64,000 nt of DNA from CAVQCT01 sp964520865 (lineage in GTDB: Bacteria; Zixibacteria; MSB-5A5; GN15; FEB-12), in the NCBI GenBank assembly GCA_964520865.1, contig CAZFOY010000005.1, positions 1 to 64,000 on the forward strand, read 5' to 3'. The translations under genes were made by a program, and so were the position numbers. Positions 1 to 10,516 of the stretch are shown here, in pieces (the stretch's first letter is position 1; each line of letters opens with the position of its first letter). Under the pieces are notes generated by a model. The model was given only the letters and a program-made list of their open reading frames with translations. It made no database searches and had not been told where the DNA came from.

Positions 1-3000
1 TCGGTCGCCGAAACACCGAATGTCAACAGGACATTCTCAGTCGTCGACTGCGCGCCTATTGCGGCAAGCACCGGCGGCTGGTTACCGGCATCGAGCACCG
101 TGATCGGCACTACTTCGCTGTCGATTGCGACACCGTCGGAAGCATAGAAAGTTATGTTGTACAAACCTGATTGCGAGTAGCTCGGAGTCCAGTTGAAGGT
201 CCCTGTGCCATCTCCGTTATCGGTGAAGGCCGCACCTGCAGGCAGGGTTGAAGTCGAGAGGGCCGGAGTCGTTCCGTCTGCGTCGGTTGCGGATACGCCG
301 AATGAAAGCAGCAGGCTTTCGGTGATCGACCGCGGTCCGATGGACGCAAGGACAGGAGCCTGATTACCGGCGTCGACGACAGTCACAGTCACTATTTCGC
401 TGTCGATCGCAATTCCGTCGGAGGCTCTGAAGGTGATATTGTATACACCCGCCTGGGCGAAGTCCGGAGTCCAATTGAACGTTCCGGTACCGTCACCGTT
501 GTCGGTAAACGCAGCGCCCGTAGGCAGAGTCGAAGTCGTGAGAACAGGGATGGTTGCATCGGCATCGGTTGCGGAGACACCGAATGTCAGAGGTACGTTT
601 TCGGTCGTCCCCTGCGGACCGATTGCTGCGAGTACCGGCGGTTGATTGCCGGCATCAAGCACCGTTATGACGACTATCTCGCTATCCACGGCGACGCCGT
701 CGGAAGCCCGGAAGGTCACGTTGTAAGTACCGGCCTGGGTGAACGTCGGCGTCCAGTCGAAAGATCCGGTGCCGTCACCGTTGTCGGTGAACGCGGCGCC
801 GGTCGGCAACGCCGATGTTGAAAACGTGGGCGTGGTGCCGTCGGGATCGCTGGCCGAAATGCCGAACGCAAGCGGTACGTTTTCAGTCGTTGACTGCGCG
901 CCAATCGTTGCGAGTACCGGGGTCTGATTTCCGGCCTCGTTGACCGTTATTGCGACGATCATCGTGTCGGTGAGGACACCATCGGTCGCATAGAACGATA
1001 CCTGATAGCTTCCCGCCTGAACGAAACTCGGGGTCCAGTCAAAGGTAGCCGTTCCGCCGCCGTTCGGAGTAAAGGTAGCTCCTGTCGGCAGAGCGGACGA
1101 CGACAATACCGGCGTAGTGCCATCAGGATCGGTCGCTGTAATCGCAAAATTCAGATTCACACCCTCGGTTGTCGACTGAGCCGCTATCGGCGCAATGACC
1201 GGGCTCTGGTTGCCCGACTCGAGGACGTTGAATATCACGACTTCCGAATCGACCGCGAGCGAATCGTCGGTCGCACGGAAAGTCACTGTGTAGCCGCCGG
1301 CCTGAGTGAAACTCGGCGTCCAGTCGAATGTTCCGGTACCATCGCCATTGTCCACGAATGTCGCTCCGGTCGGAAGAACCGATGTCGACAAGGTAGGAAT
1401 GCTCTCGGCGTCGGTTGCCGACACTCCGAAATTCAGATTCGTCCCCTCCACGAGTGTCCGGGTTCCGATATTCGCGAGCACCGGCAGTTGGTTGCCGGCG
1501 TCGTTGACTGTTATAGCTACCACTTCGCTGTCGGTGGCGACGCCATCGCTCGCGTAGAAGGTCACGCTGTAAACTCCGGACTGCAGGAATGTCGGCGTCC
1601 AGCTGAATGAGCCGGTTCCGTCGCCGTTATCCGTATAGGCAGCACCGGTCGGCAAAGTGGTTGAAGTGAGCGCCGGAATTGTCCCGTCGGCATCGGAGGC
1701 CGAGACGGTGAAATTCAGCGCGATATTTTCGGTAGTGCTCCGGGGACCTATGAGCGCAAGGATCGGAGCCTGGTTAACGTTATTGACTGTTATCGAAACA
1801 ACTTCGCTGTCAATGGCCGTTCCGTCAGAGGCATAGAACGTCACCGGATAGACTCCGGACTGCGCGAATGTCGGCGTCCAGGCGAAAGAACCGGTACCGT
1901 TACCGTTGTCGGTGAATCCGGCGCCGGTAGGAAGTGTCGAAGTTGTAAGAGTCGGGGTGGTGCCGTCCGGATCTGAGGCCGATACGGGGACTGTGAGAAG
2001 TGTATTTTCGTCGACCGTCTGCGCTCCAATAGCGGCCAGGATCGGGGCCTGATTGACATTATTGACCGTAATTGAAACGACTTCGCTGTCAATGGCAACA
2101 CCGTCGGAGGCGTAGAAAGTTACCGGGTAGACACCGGATTGAGCAAAGGTCGGAGTCCAGCTGAACGTTCCGGTACCATCGCCATTGTCGGTGAAGCCGG
2201 CACCGGTCGGAAGGGTCGACGTGGTCAGCGCGGGCGTTGTGCCGTCGGCATCACTGGCCGAAACACCGAATGAAAGCAGACTGTTTTCATCAATTGCCTG
2301 CGAGCCGATAGCGGCAAGAATCGGTGCCTGATTGACGTTGTTCACCGTGATGGAGACGACTTCACTATCGATCGCAACTCCATCGGAAGCATAGAACGTC
2401 ACCGAATAGACACCGGACTGGGCGAAAGTCGGTGTCCAACTGAGGGAACCGGTACCATCGCCATTGTCCGTAAATGTTGCGCCGGTGGGCGGAGTCGAAG
2501 TGCTGAGCGCCGGCGTGGTGCCGTCCGGATCGCTGGCCGATACGGGGACCGTCAGCAATGAATTCTCATCGACCGTCTGAGCACCGATAGCCGCCAGAAC
2601 CGGGGGCTGGTTGGTATTTGAAACTGTAATCGCAACTACTTCACTATCAGTTGCCACCCCATCGGACGCATAAAATGTCACCGAATACGCGCCTGACTGC
2701 GAAAGGGTCGGGGTCCAGCTAAACGAGCCGGTACCGTTGCCATTATCGGTGAAGCCGGCACCGGTCGGGAGGGTCGATGTCGTCAGGGTCGGCGTGGTGC
2801 CATCGGCGTCGCTCGCGGAGACGCCGAAGCTAAGCAAGACATTCTCGCTTGTCGCCTGCGGACCAATGGCTGCAAGCACGGGGGGTTGATTGACGTTATT
2901 CACTGTGATCGACACAACTTCACTGTCAGTCGCCACCCCGTCGGACGCATAGAACGTAACCGGGTACACACCGGACTGGGCGAAGGTCGGCGTCCAGCTG

Positions 3001-4700
3001 AATGATCCGGTACCGTTGCCATTATCCGTGAAACCGGCACCGGTCGGGAGGGTCGAAGTTGTAAGAGTCGGCGTGGTGCCGTCCGGATCGCTGGCCGAGA
3101 CGGGAACTGTCAGAAGAGTATTCTCATCAACCGTCTGTGCGCCGATCGCTGCAAGGACCGGAGCCTGGTTGACATTATTCACTGTGATAGAGACGACTTC
3201 GCTGTCGATCGCGATTCCATCGGAGGCATAGAACGTAACCGGATACACACCGGACTGGGCGAATGTCGGCGTCCAGCTAAATGATCCGGTACCATCGCCA
3301 TTATCGGTGAAGCCGGCACCGGTCGGGAGGGTCGATGTAGTCAAAGTCGGGGTGGTGCCGTCGGCATCAGTGGCCGAAACTGAAATTGACAGAGGAGAAT
3401 TTTCATCCACACTCTGGGCGCCGATAGCGGCGAGAACGGGCGGTTGGTTGGTATTCGTAACCGTAATGGAAACGACTTCGCTGTCGATTGCCGATCCGTC
3501 TGAAGCATAGAAAGTTACCGGATACGTACCGGCCTGGGCAAGAGAAGGTGTCCAGTCGAAACTTCCCGTGCCGTTGCCATTGTCGGTAAAGACTGCTCCG
3601 GTAGGCGGAGTCGAGGTTGTCAGGGTTGGCGTCGTGCCATCGGCGTCGGTAGCCGAAACGGCAAACGACAACAACACGCCCTCACTGGTAGATTGCGGAC
3701 CAATTGCCGCAAGGACCGGGGGCTGGTTGACGTTGTTCACCGTGATGGAGACGACTTCACTGTCAATCGCTACTCCATCGGAAGCGTAGAACGTCACCGG
3801 GTACACGCCGGACTGAGCAAATGTCGGCGTCCAGCTGAATGATCCGGTACCATCACCATTATCAGTAAAGACCGCTCCCGTCGGAGGAGTTGACGTACTC
3901 AAAGTCGGTGTCGTGCCGTCGGCGTCAGTTGCCGAAACAGGCACCGTCAGTAATGCATTCTCGTCAACCGACTGCGCACCAATCGCTGCAAGGACCGGGG
4001 GCTGGTTGACGTTGTTCACCGTGATGGAGACGACTTCACTGTNNNNNNNNNNNNNNNNNNNNNNNNNNNNNNNNNNNNNNNNNNNNNNNNNNNNNNNNNN
4101 NNNNNNNNNNNNNNNNNNNNNNNNNNNNNNNNNNNNNNNNNNGCAAGGACCGGGGGCTGGTTGACGTTGTTCACCGTGATGGAGACGACTTCACTGTCGA
4201 TTGCTACTCCATCGGACGCGTAGAACGTTACCGGGTACACGCCGGACTGCGCGAATGTCGGCGTCCAGCTGAATGATCCGGTACCATCGCCATTGTCAGT
4301 AAAGACTGCTCCAGTCGGAGGAGTCGAGGTCGTTAAAGTTGGTGTCGTGCCATCGGCATCTGAAGCAGAAACCGGGACCGTGAGTAATGTATTCTCGTCA
4401 ACCGACTGCGCACCGATTGCCGCAAGCACCGGGGGCTGGTTGACGTTGTTCACAGTAATCGTGACAACTTCCGAATCGATATCCGGAGTCACTGCATCTG
4501 TCGCATAAAATGTCAGCGTATAGACCCCGGACTGGGTAAAATCAGGCGTCCATTCAAAAGATCCGGCGCCGTTCAGGCTGTCCACAAACACCATGCCTGG
4601 CTGCGTGGTGCTGGTACTCAGCACCGGGATGGTGGCGTCGGCATCGGTCGCCGTGATATGCAGTGAAAGCGTCGCGCCTTCGTCTACCGCTTGCGCCCCT
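1..4700 (-). repeat. Tandem 279/282-bp coding repeats
   Basis: About 18 direct repeats encode the Ig-like domains. The spacing is 279 bp (93 codons) for most units between about 1213 and 4440 and 282 bp for the first few units of the window (anchors at 82, 364, 646 and 928). Units between about 3700 and 4440 are nearly identical: the stretch around the start of each domain is the same at about 3985-4042 and 4143-4197. Units at the low-coordinate end have diverged more. Recent unit duplication at the N-terminal end of the protein is the simplest reading. Confidence 0.9.
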
Positions 4701-4795
4701 ATAGGTGTCAATACCGGAGCGGCGGTTTGGGCGCCGGCCGCAGCGGCTAATATCAGTAGAAGCGCGAGAGCGGGTAATATCTTTTTCAGCATCAT
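1..4795 (-). CDS. Giant secreted Ig/cadherin-like repeat protein (3' end outside window)
   Basis: Exported repeat protein, probably a cell-surface or adhesive stalk. The start at 4795 follows an AAGGA motif; residues 1-22 form a signal peptide (MMLKKI... ending AGA-Q). About 18 repeats of 93-94 residues follow, each containing NQPPVLAAIGAQ, ASDADGTTP, NGDGTGSFSWTP and SGVYPVTFYASDG. This pattern matches the putative-Ig (He_PIG) / dystroglycan-type cadherin-like families; the Asp-rich turns may bind calcium. The frame is open on both sides of a 100-N gap, but 100 is not a multiple of three, so the frame only appears to shift at the gap. I checked that the distal part reads open to position 3. 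The C-terminus and any sorting domain lie beyond base 1. Ligand and function are unknown. Confidence 0.85.
4043..4142. other. Assembly gap (100 N placeholder)
   Basis: Exactly 100 Ns interrupt the repeat array. The flanking sequences fall at matching repeat phases: the last base before the gap aligns with 4197, and the first base after it aligns with 4422 of the next unit. The true missing length should therefore be 224 bp plus a whole number of 279-bp units. The gap is a repeat-collapse artefact, not a gene break. Confidence 0.9.
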
Positions 4796-4818
4796 ATATC
4801 CTTATCCTCCTTGATTCT

Positions 4819-7491
4819 CTATTTCAAGAAGAGCATTTTCTTCGCTTGTGAGTGGCTGTCAATCTGGAGCCGGTACAGGTAAATGCCGGTCGCGACACCC
4901 TGTCCCCGGTCGTCGGTGGCGTTCCACTCAACGGTGTGAGCACCCGCCGACATGACTCCGTCGACCAGTGTCTTGACATGCTGGCCGATGATGTTATAAA
5001 TCGTCAAATTGACATGCTGTGAAGCCTGTATAGAAAAATCTATCGTCGTAGTCGGATTGAAAGGATTAGGATAATTCTGGCTCAAGGTAAAGCTTCCCGG
5101 GAGAATCGGATTCGGTTGATCGATACCGTCAACCGCCACTCTGGCCGCCTCGGCCGTTGAGAGCAGAGCCCGCGTAATCTTGAGCTGTTTCTTGTCACCC
5201 GACACCAGATCGGTCTTGGCCACGACCGGGATGTTCACCAGGTCGGCCGCACCTTTCTGGATAAGGGCGCTCGAGTTGACCGGGTTGGTAAAGTGCATCA
5301 GCACCTTCAGCTTGCCCGGTGTCTTATCGTTGTATCTCATAGTAAGCTGTGAAGCATCGGAAGTCGGAGTCGGCTTTCCGAGCGTCACGGCTGTGGGATC
5401 GTATTCTATTTCCATTTCGACCGCCGCGATATCGGTGGGAAGTTCGGATTTCACCACCATCATTTCATCACCGCCGGCCGGCAAATCATTATAGTCAAGC
5501 GCTACACTGGCAATCTCGGACGGATTGTACATGGTCGGCGCCGGGTTGACCGGGATACCGTAGATCAGGTTGACAACTCCGACCAGGTCAAACACGTTGA
5601 CCGTGTCGTTCACAACTACATCCGCAGCATCGAACTGCCGGGAGCTTAGCGTGAAGTTGTTAATAATGTAAGCTACGATATTTACAAGGTCAGCTACGTT
5701 GACCAGAGTATCTGAGTTGACATCGCCGAGCTGGTCGACCTGAATCACACCCGAATCGGTGACGAGGGGCTGGCCCGGAAAGTTCGGATCAGGATTGGTC
5801 GACTCCCAGCCGTTGTACAGCCTGACGCCGTATCGTCCGGCCGATGCCGCCGAATCGATCGACATCACCGCATACATAACGGCCGTCGTGTCTTCGACAT
5901 TGACGACCGGTTCATTATTGAGACCGAACGCGACGACCCGGATCTCGCCCGGAGTCTGTCCGATATTATCGTACACGACATAATCGGGAATTCGCCCGGT
6001 CACCACGAATGAATCGACCGTGAAGAACAGGAAATTATAAGCGAGGTCAAACTGGATGCCGTAGACTGTTTTCGAAGTAACCAGATTGATCGGGAAGTAG
6101 ATTCCTTCTTTGCCTCGCAAACCACCAACCGGATGCTGTCCTTCGGCCGACGTTGAGAAGAGGCGATCGTATTCGATCGCTTTGACCGTGATCAAGACGG
6201 TAAGGGTATTGGAAGTCCCCCCCTTGTCATCGGTCGCCTGGAATGTCGCGGCGAGAGTGCCGGATTGAGTGAAGTCCGGTGTGAAGCTAAACGTACCGGT
6301 CACCGAACCGGATCCGGTGACCTGATTGAAGGTCGCGTTAGCAGGGAGCGAGGTGGCGTTGAGCGTGATTATATCGCCGGCGTCAACGTCGGTTGCCGTA
6401 ACCGGGAAACTTACCGTCTCTCCCTGGCTTATAGTAAATGGATTGCCGGACACCGCCTGTACCACCGGAGGATTATTGCCCGGAGTCGATCCTACCGTGA
6501 CGGTCAAATCGACCGTCGACTGGGTCGTCCCGTTCGATGCCGTCAATCTATAGGTGGTCGTACTGGTGAGCGAAACGCTGGTATTCCCGGCCAGGGTGGT
6601 CGTTGAATACACCTGGGCACTGGTCGCGACATTCGTGATTACGATCTGGGTGGCGTTCGATACATCCCACGACAGAGTCGTCTGACCGCCGCCTGCGGCC
6701 AAACTGGTAGGATTGGCCGTGAAGCTGTTAATGGTAGGATTCGCCGCGGCATTCGGATCGATTGTGACTATACCCGAACGAACCGAGAATCGAACGTCCC
6801 CTCCAATATCACCGGTCGGATCGCTGTATCGGTTGTACTGACATCCGATCGCGAGCGGTGGAAAGACGGTCGTGTCGTAGAGCGTTTGTGAGTAGAACGA
6901 CACAGTGGTCGAAGTTATTGAGCTTACCGAAGACGACAATCGGAAGGGGAGCGAAAAGGCCGTCCCGGCCCCGGAATCTATTGCCGAATATCCGAAATTG
7001 ATCGGATACATGTATAGAAGTATCCGCTTGTGGTTCGGGAGAGTGGGTTTCGTATCGTAGTTATCGGCTACGAGCAACACGTACTCCGGACTGAACTGCG
7101 AAAGCGGTTTGAGCCTCCCGCCGTTCGGATCATACTGGTAAAACGTATTGTAATTCGTATCAATGATAGAGTAATACGTAGTGTCCCAGGGGGTCACGGA
7201 AGAATCGATAACGTCGACATAATAGGATGTGTCGATAGTAGTATCCGTAATCGGGTTAGTCAGGCTGAGCATCGTGCTGTCGAAATCCACGTACAGCTGC
7301 ATCGCCGATACATCCTTTTCGTTCGTCATATAGATCGGCACGCTCACTGAGTCGCCCGGTCGTCCGGTCGTCGCCGTGACCCGGACCGTATCGGCTGGCG
7401 AAGGCGAGGGACCGCAGTCCTGTCCTCGTGAAACTGTAGTAAATATCAATGTAATCGCGAGACCCAGTAGCGCTGTCTTTAAGAGCCTCAT
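4819..7491 (-). CDS. Secreted cohesin/dockerin protein with C-terminal type IX-like sorting domain
   Basis: 890 residues. GGAGGT lies 4 nt before the ATG at 7491, and residues 1-23 are a signal peptide. Domains in order: a cohesin-like beta-sandwich (about 33-245); an Ig-like domain (about 253-340); a He_PIG-like repeat (about 342-435) like those in the neighbouring giant protein; a second cohesin-like domain (about 440-585); a dockerin-type pair of calcium loops (GDVNSDTLVNVADLV and a degenerate ADVVVNDTVNVFDLV, about 588-650); a third cohesin-like stretch; and a C-terminal sorting domain (about 800-890) with LSQNYPNPFNPTTT and a final KKMLFLK. By family knowledge the last domain directs secretion across the outer membrane and surface attachment. 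Carrying cohesin and dockerin modules together suggests self- or cross-assembly. No catalytic domain is visible. Confidence 0.85.
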   Translation of the reverse strand: MRLLKTALLGLAITLIFTTVSRGQDCGPSPSPADTVRVTATTGRPGDSVSVPIYMTNEKDVSAMQLYVDFDSTMLSLTNPITDTTIDTSYYVDVIDSSVTPWDTTYYSIIDTNYNTFYQYDPNGGRLKPLSQFSPEYVLLVADNYDTKPTLPNHKRILLYMYPINFGYSAIDSGAGTAFSLPFRLSSSVSSITSTTVSFYSQTLYDTTVFPPLAIGCQYNRYSDPTGDIGGDVRFSVRSGIVTIDPNAAANPTINSFTANPTSLAAGGGQTTLSWDVSNATQIVITNVATSAQVYSTTTLAGNTSVSLTSTTTYRLTASNGTTQSTVDLTVTVGSTPGNNPPVVQAVSGNPFTISQGETVSFPVTATDVDAGDIITLNATSLPANATFNQVTGSGSVTGTFSFTPDFTQSGTLAATFQATDDKGGTSNTLTVLITVKAIEYDRLFSTSAEGQHPVGGLRGKEGIYFPINLVTSKTVYGIQFDLAYNFLFFTVDSFVVTGRIPDYVVYDNIGQTPGEIRVVAFGLNNEPVVNVEDTTAVMYAVMSIDSAASAGRYGVRLYNGWESTNPDPNFPGQPLVTDSGVIQVDQLGDVNSDTLVNVADLVNIVAYIINNFTLSSRQFDAADVVVNDTVNVFDLVGVVNLIYGIPVNPAPTMYNPSEIASVALDYNDLPAGGDEMMVVKSELPTDIAAVEMEIEYDPTAVTLGKPTPTSDASQLTMRYNDKTPGKLKVLMHFTNPVNSSALIQKGAADLVNIPVVAKTDLVSGDKKQLKITRALLSTAEAARVAVDGIDQPNPILPGSFTLSQNYPNPFNPTTTIDFSIQASQHVNLTIYNIIGQHVKTLVDGVMSAGAHTVEWNATDDRGQGVATGIYLYRLQIDSHSQAKKMLFLK

Positions 7492-7543
7492 CTATACCTC
7501 CGTACTTCACGCATATCTTATTCCTTCACTACTTTCCCGCCGA

Positions 7544-10009
7544 TCACTTCAGGAGCATCATCTTCCTGGTCGACTGTCCGAAATCGGTTTCGATACGGTA
7601 CAAATAGACGCCCGAGGCAACCGAGTTACCGCGATCGTCCTTACCGTCCCACACAACCGAGTGCACACCCGCCGGCAGGTTATCATTTATCAGTATGGAA
7701 ACTTGTTTTCCGAGTACATTGTAAATCGTGAGCGCAACCCGGCTGTTCGACGGCAGTTCGAAATCGATCCGCGTCTCCGGGTTGAACGGATTCGGGTAGT
7801 TCTGATGCAGGGTGAAGCTCGAAGGCAGCGAAGCATCCTTCGCCAGTGTCGTGGCCATATCCTGACCATCGGCGCTGGCCATGCTCACCGAAGAAACAGC
7901 CACATCCTGCAATCCGGTCAGTCTGATCAGCGAGCTGGATCCGGATGGGAGCGTCTCGCCGTCGAGGCTGTACAGGAGCACCCGAACCTGATCGCCGTCG
8001 CGATCGTAGTCGACCGTCATGTTGCCGGTCAGATTTTCTATATTGTCCGCTCCGAAATCTTCGGAGGTCCGTAAGTTCAGTAAAACCGCGCCAACGGCAC
8101 AGCCGGACCTGGTCATGACTTCCATCCCATTCCCATGAGTCTCCGTACTGATTGACGCGGTCAAGTCTTCGCCTGATAAGGTCTTGGGGCTCGGAGTCGT
8201 CCCTGATATGACAATATTAATGAGGGAGACCAGATCCCCGATCGTCCCGCCTACATTGTCATGATTGACATCCGAATTGGCGCGCTGAAGCGGATTCAGC
8301 GGATATTTGATCGGATTCATGAAGAAATTCGTAAAGTAAATGACATCGCTGATCTCATAAGCCACTCCGTTGAGATTGATGTCGCCGACATTGATTTGTC
8401 CCAGGGAGAGTATGTTCACGAACCCGTTGTTGTACGTAATCGCCGTCTGCGGAATCTTGACGCCGGCTGAATCGGTCATGGTATTGTCGTTGAGCGTGCT
8501 GAAATCGAGGAACTGGAAATTTATCGGCGCATACATGCCGCTCAGGCTGAGATCCGATGAGAGCGTGTAGCTTATCGTGGCGATCGCGCCGTCTCCCGCG
8601 CTCAAAGCGGCAGGCGTTCCGGACATATTCTCGACTCCCTTGATCCGCACATTGCCCGCAACACTGTTTTCGTCGAGCGTCGTGACGAAATACTCGAATC
8701 CGGCGCTGCGTGTCTGCTCATTCGTGATGTTGGTCAGCAACAGAGCCGACTTGTCGTAGTTGAACAGAATATCGAAAGAGTGCACCGGTAGCTTGTTGTC
8801 GAGCAGAAGATGATATTTGATCCTGTTTCCGGGATAGGCACTCACGGTGTCGAGGCTCAGCGTATATACCGAGGTCGGATTCAAGCGGATCTTCGAATCA
8901 CTCGTATCGGCGTATCCCTGCGGATCGCTGGCAACGAACATAATATTGTAGATGCCGGTGTCCGCAAGCGAAGTATGCCAGCTGAGACGTCCCGGGTTGG
9001 CGTTATCGAAACTTGCTCCCGGAGGCAGCTCGCCAACTTTCCAATGGATCGGCTCAAAATCAGGATCTTCGGCGGTGACTGAGAAGTCGACCATATCGCC
9101 GGACTCCGCTACGACAGAGTCGGCCACGGTTATGACCGGCCGACGGTTCTTGTTCACCACCGCCACCGATACCGGAGCCTTGACCTGGGTATGGCCGTCG
9201 CTGGCCAGCAGGGTGAAGTTGAACGGCGATCCGTCAGACGAATACGGTCCGACAAAGTCCGGCTTCCACCTGAGCACCGCCGTGCCATCGTGATTGTCCT
9301 TGAAATAGACTCCGCTGGGGGCGTTCGAACAACTGATTGTCAGGTTGTCACCGTCCGGATCCTTGGCCTTGAAATTCATTACAAGGCTGTCCCCCTCGAA
9401 CAGGCGCTGCTCCGCAATCGGCTCGATCACCGGAGCCTGATTGGCGGCCACGACCGTCACTTTTCCAGCGACAAAAGCCGGCTTGATCGCGCGAGCGGTG
9501 GAGTTTTCGACGAAAAGCACCTGACCGCCGGGGGGATAGAAAGCACTGTCGATCGTGCTGACCGTCCCGGTAGCAGCAGTCTTGGCAACGCCGAATACCA
9601 CACTGCAGACCTGGCCGGTGCCCGGAGCGATCGGTTCCTCGAGAATGGTGAAAAACGTGACGAGGAATTTCCCCGAAGCAGTAGATGGATCTGACGGATT
9701 TATCAGTTTGTTGGCAATATAGGAACCCCGTGATTCGCTGAAGCTGATTGATTTCAGCTTAAGGACCGAAGTATCGTAGGCGATCGGTATTGACAGCGAG
9801 CTCACCGGTTCGTCATTCTCCATGTTGATTTTCACCACTACATCCTGCCCGGGAGCAGCTGTGACTGAGTCGAGGTACAATCGGTCGAGCTGACCGAACG
9901 GGTCAGACTGGGCCGAGACCGAAAAGGGCAGACTCAGGATCAGTAAAACAGCGTAGAGTACTGCAAAGTACTTTATTGTTAAGTTCTTTGGTTCTCGTAA
10001 GTATACCAT
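7544..10009 (-). CDS. Secreted cohesin/dockerin protein with C-terminal sorting domain
   Basis: 821 residues from the ATG at 10009. A TTG 13 codons upstream (10048) is also in frame, but the ATG places a clean signal peptide (MVYLREPKN... ending VSA-Q) at the N-terminus. Domains: a cohesin-like module (about 30-190, LYLDSVTAAPGQDVVV); two Ig/He_PIG-like repeats (about 195-380); a second cohesin-like module (about 385-540); a dockerin-like pair whose first loop has the odd form GDINLNGVAYEISD and whose second is SDVNHDNVGGTIGDL; and a sorting domain with LHQNYPNPFNPETRIDF, ending RKMMLLK. The architecture parallels the genes at 4819-7491 and 10517-13099, indicating a paralogous family on one strand. 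No enzyme domain is visible. Confidence 0.83.
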   Translation of the reverse strand: MVYLREPKNLTIKYFAVLYAVLLILSLPFSVSAQSDPFGQLDRLYLDSVTAAPGQDVVVKINMENDEPVSSLSIPIAYDTSVLKLKSISFSESRGSYIANKLINPSDPSTASGKFLVTFFTILEEPIAPGTGQVCSVVFGVAKTAATGTVSTIDSAFYPPGGQVLFVENSTARAIKPAFVAGKVTVVAANQAPVIEPIAEQRLFEGDSLVMNFKAKDPDGDNLTISCSNAPSGVYFKDNHDGTAVLRWKPDFVGPYSSDGSPFNFTLLASDGHTQVKAPVSVAVVNKNRRPVITVADSVVAESGDMVDFSVTAEDPDFEPIHWKVGELPPGASFDNANPGRLSWHTSLADTGIYNIMFVASDPQGYADTSDSKIRLNPTSVYTLSLDTVSAYPGNRIKYHLLLDNKLPVHSFDILFNYDKSALLLTNITNEQTRSAGFEYFVTTLDENSVAGNVRIKGVENMSGTPAALSAGDGAIATISYTLSSDLSLSGMYAPINFQFLDFSTLNDNTMTDSAGVKIPQTAITYNNGFVNILSLGQINVGDINLNGVAYEISDVIYFTNFFMNPIKYPLNPLQRANSDVNHDNVGGTIGDLVSLINIVISGTTPSPKTLSGEDLTASISTETHGNGMEVMTRSGCAVGAVLLNLRTSEDFGADNIENLTGNMTVDYDRDGDQVRVLLYSLDGETLPSGSSSLIRLTGLQDVAVSSVSMASADGQDMATTLAKDASLPSSFTLHQNYPNPFNPETRIDFELPSNSRVALTIYNVLGKQVSILINDNLPAGVHSVVWDGKDDRGNSVASGVYLYRIETDFGQSTRKMMLLK

Positions 10010-10516
10010 GACAGACTCTTCTCGTGCAATTCCCAGACCAATAGCCAACTTTCTTTGAGCAGACTCCAGCCGACCGCACAGGCGATCATCCTTGCTCGAA
10101 GCTACTCTGTCTGTAACCGTTAAATCCGTTTAATGGTCTGTATAATAGTGACTTACACGTCCACAACGTAGTCGATACCAATCAGGCTATGACATTCCCC
10201 CCGTTGATTGGAACGCGAAGTGAGAAGAGAGAGAGATAGTATGTTGAGAACTTCGAAGTCGAACTATGCAATCCCGCAACACGGTGCATAACAGTCAAAT
10301 TTCTTGGAAAGGCTTCCTTAATCCTTTCGCTGGCGACCTCGCGAAGAAACATCCTGTTTCCTGTCAAGTTATCGTGGGTCATTTTGTAGTTCCGGGATTC
10401 AGCATGTTAACTACTTATCTACCAAATTCTTAACAATCAAGTGCCCGCTCGTGGCGGGGTAAGTAATCCCCGGAAAGGGGGTTAACCCTTTCCGGGGTAA
10501 AAGTAAACCGATCAGG
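10010..10516. other. Intergenic region, about 500 bp
   Basis: No convincing gene. A 66-codon minus-strand frame (10182-10382) has no ribosome-binding site or recognisable features. The right edge carries a 12-bp hairpin (listed separately) downstream of the 10517-13099 gene. The remainder presumably holds the promoter and leader of the 7544-10009 gene, but I could not pick a confident -35/-10 pair. Confidence 0.5.
10468..10497 (-). terminator. 12-bp GC-rich hairpin after the 10517-13099 gene
   Basis: Perfect arms ccccggaaaggg (10468-10479) and ccctttccgggg (10486-10497) with a 6-nt loop, 20 nt past the stop codon of the minus-strand gene. No long T tract follows, so intrinsic termination is likely but not certain. 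Confidence 0.65.

Noticed and set aside
1..4700. Regularly spaced direct repeats resembling a CRISPR array
   Set aside because: The unit is 279-282 bp, coding throughout, and encodes Ig-like domains; there are no short repeats with unique spacers and no cas genes.
7376..8074. Plus-strand frame of 232 codons
   Set aside because: Antisense to two sorting-domain genes; composition reflects the complement of their codon bias.
10182..10382. Minus-strand frame of 66 codons in the intergenic gap
   Set aside because: No Shine-Dalgarno, no signal or domain features, and no neighbours within operon distance.
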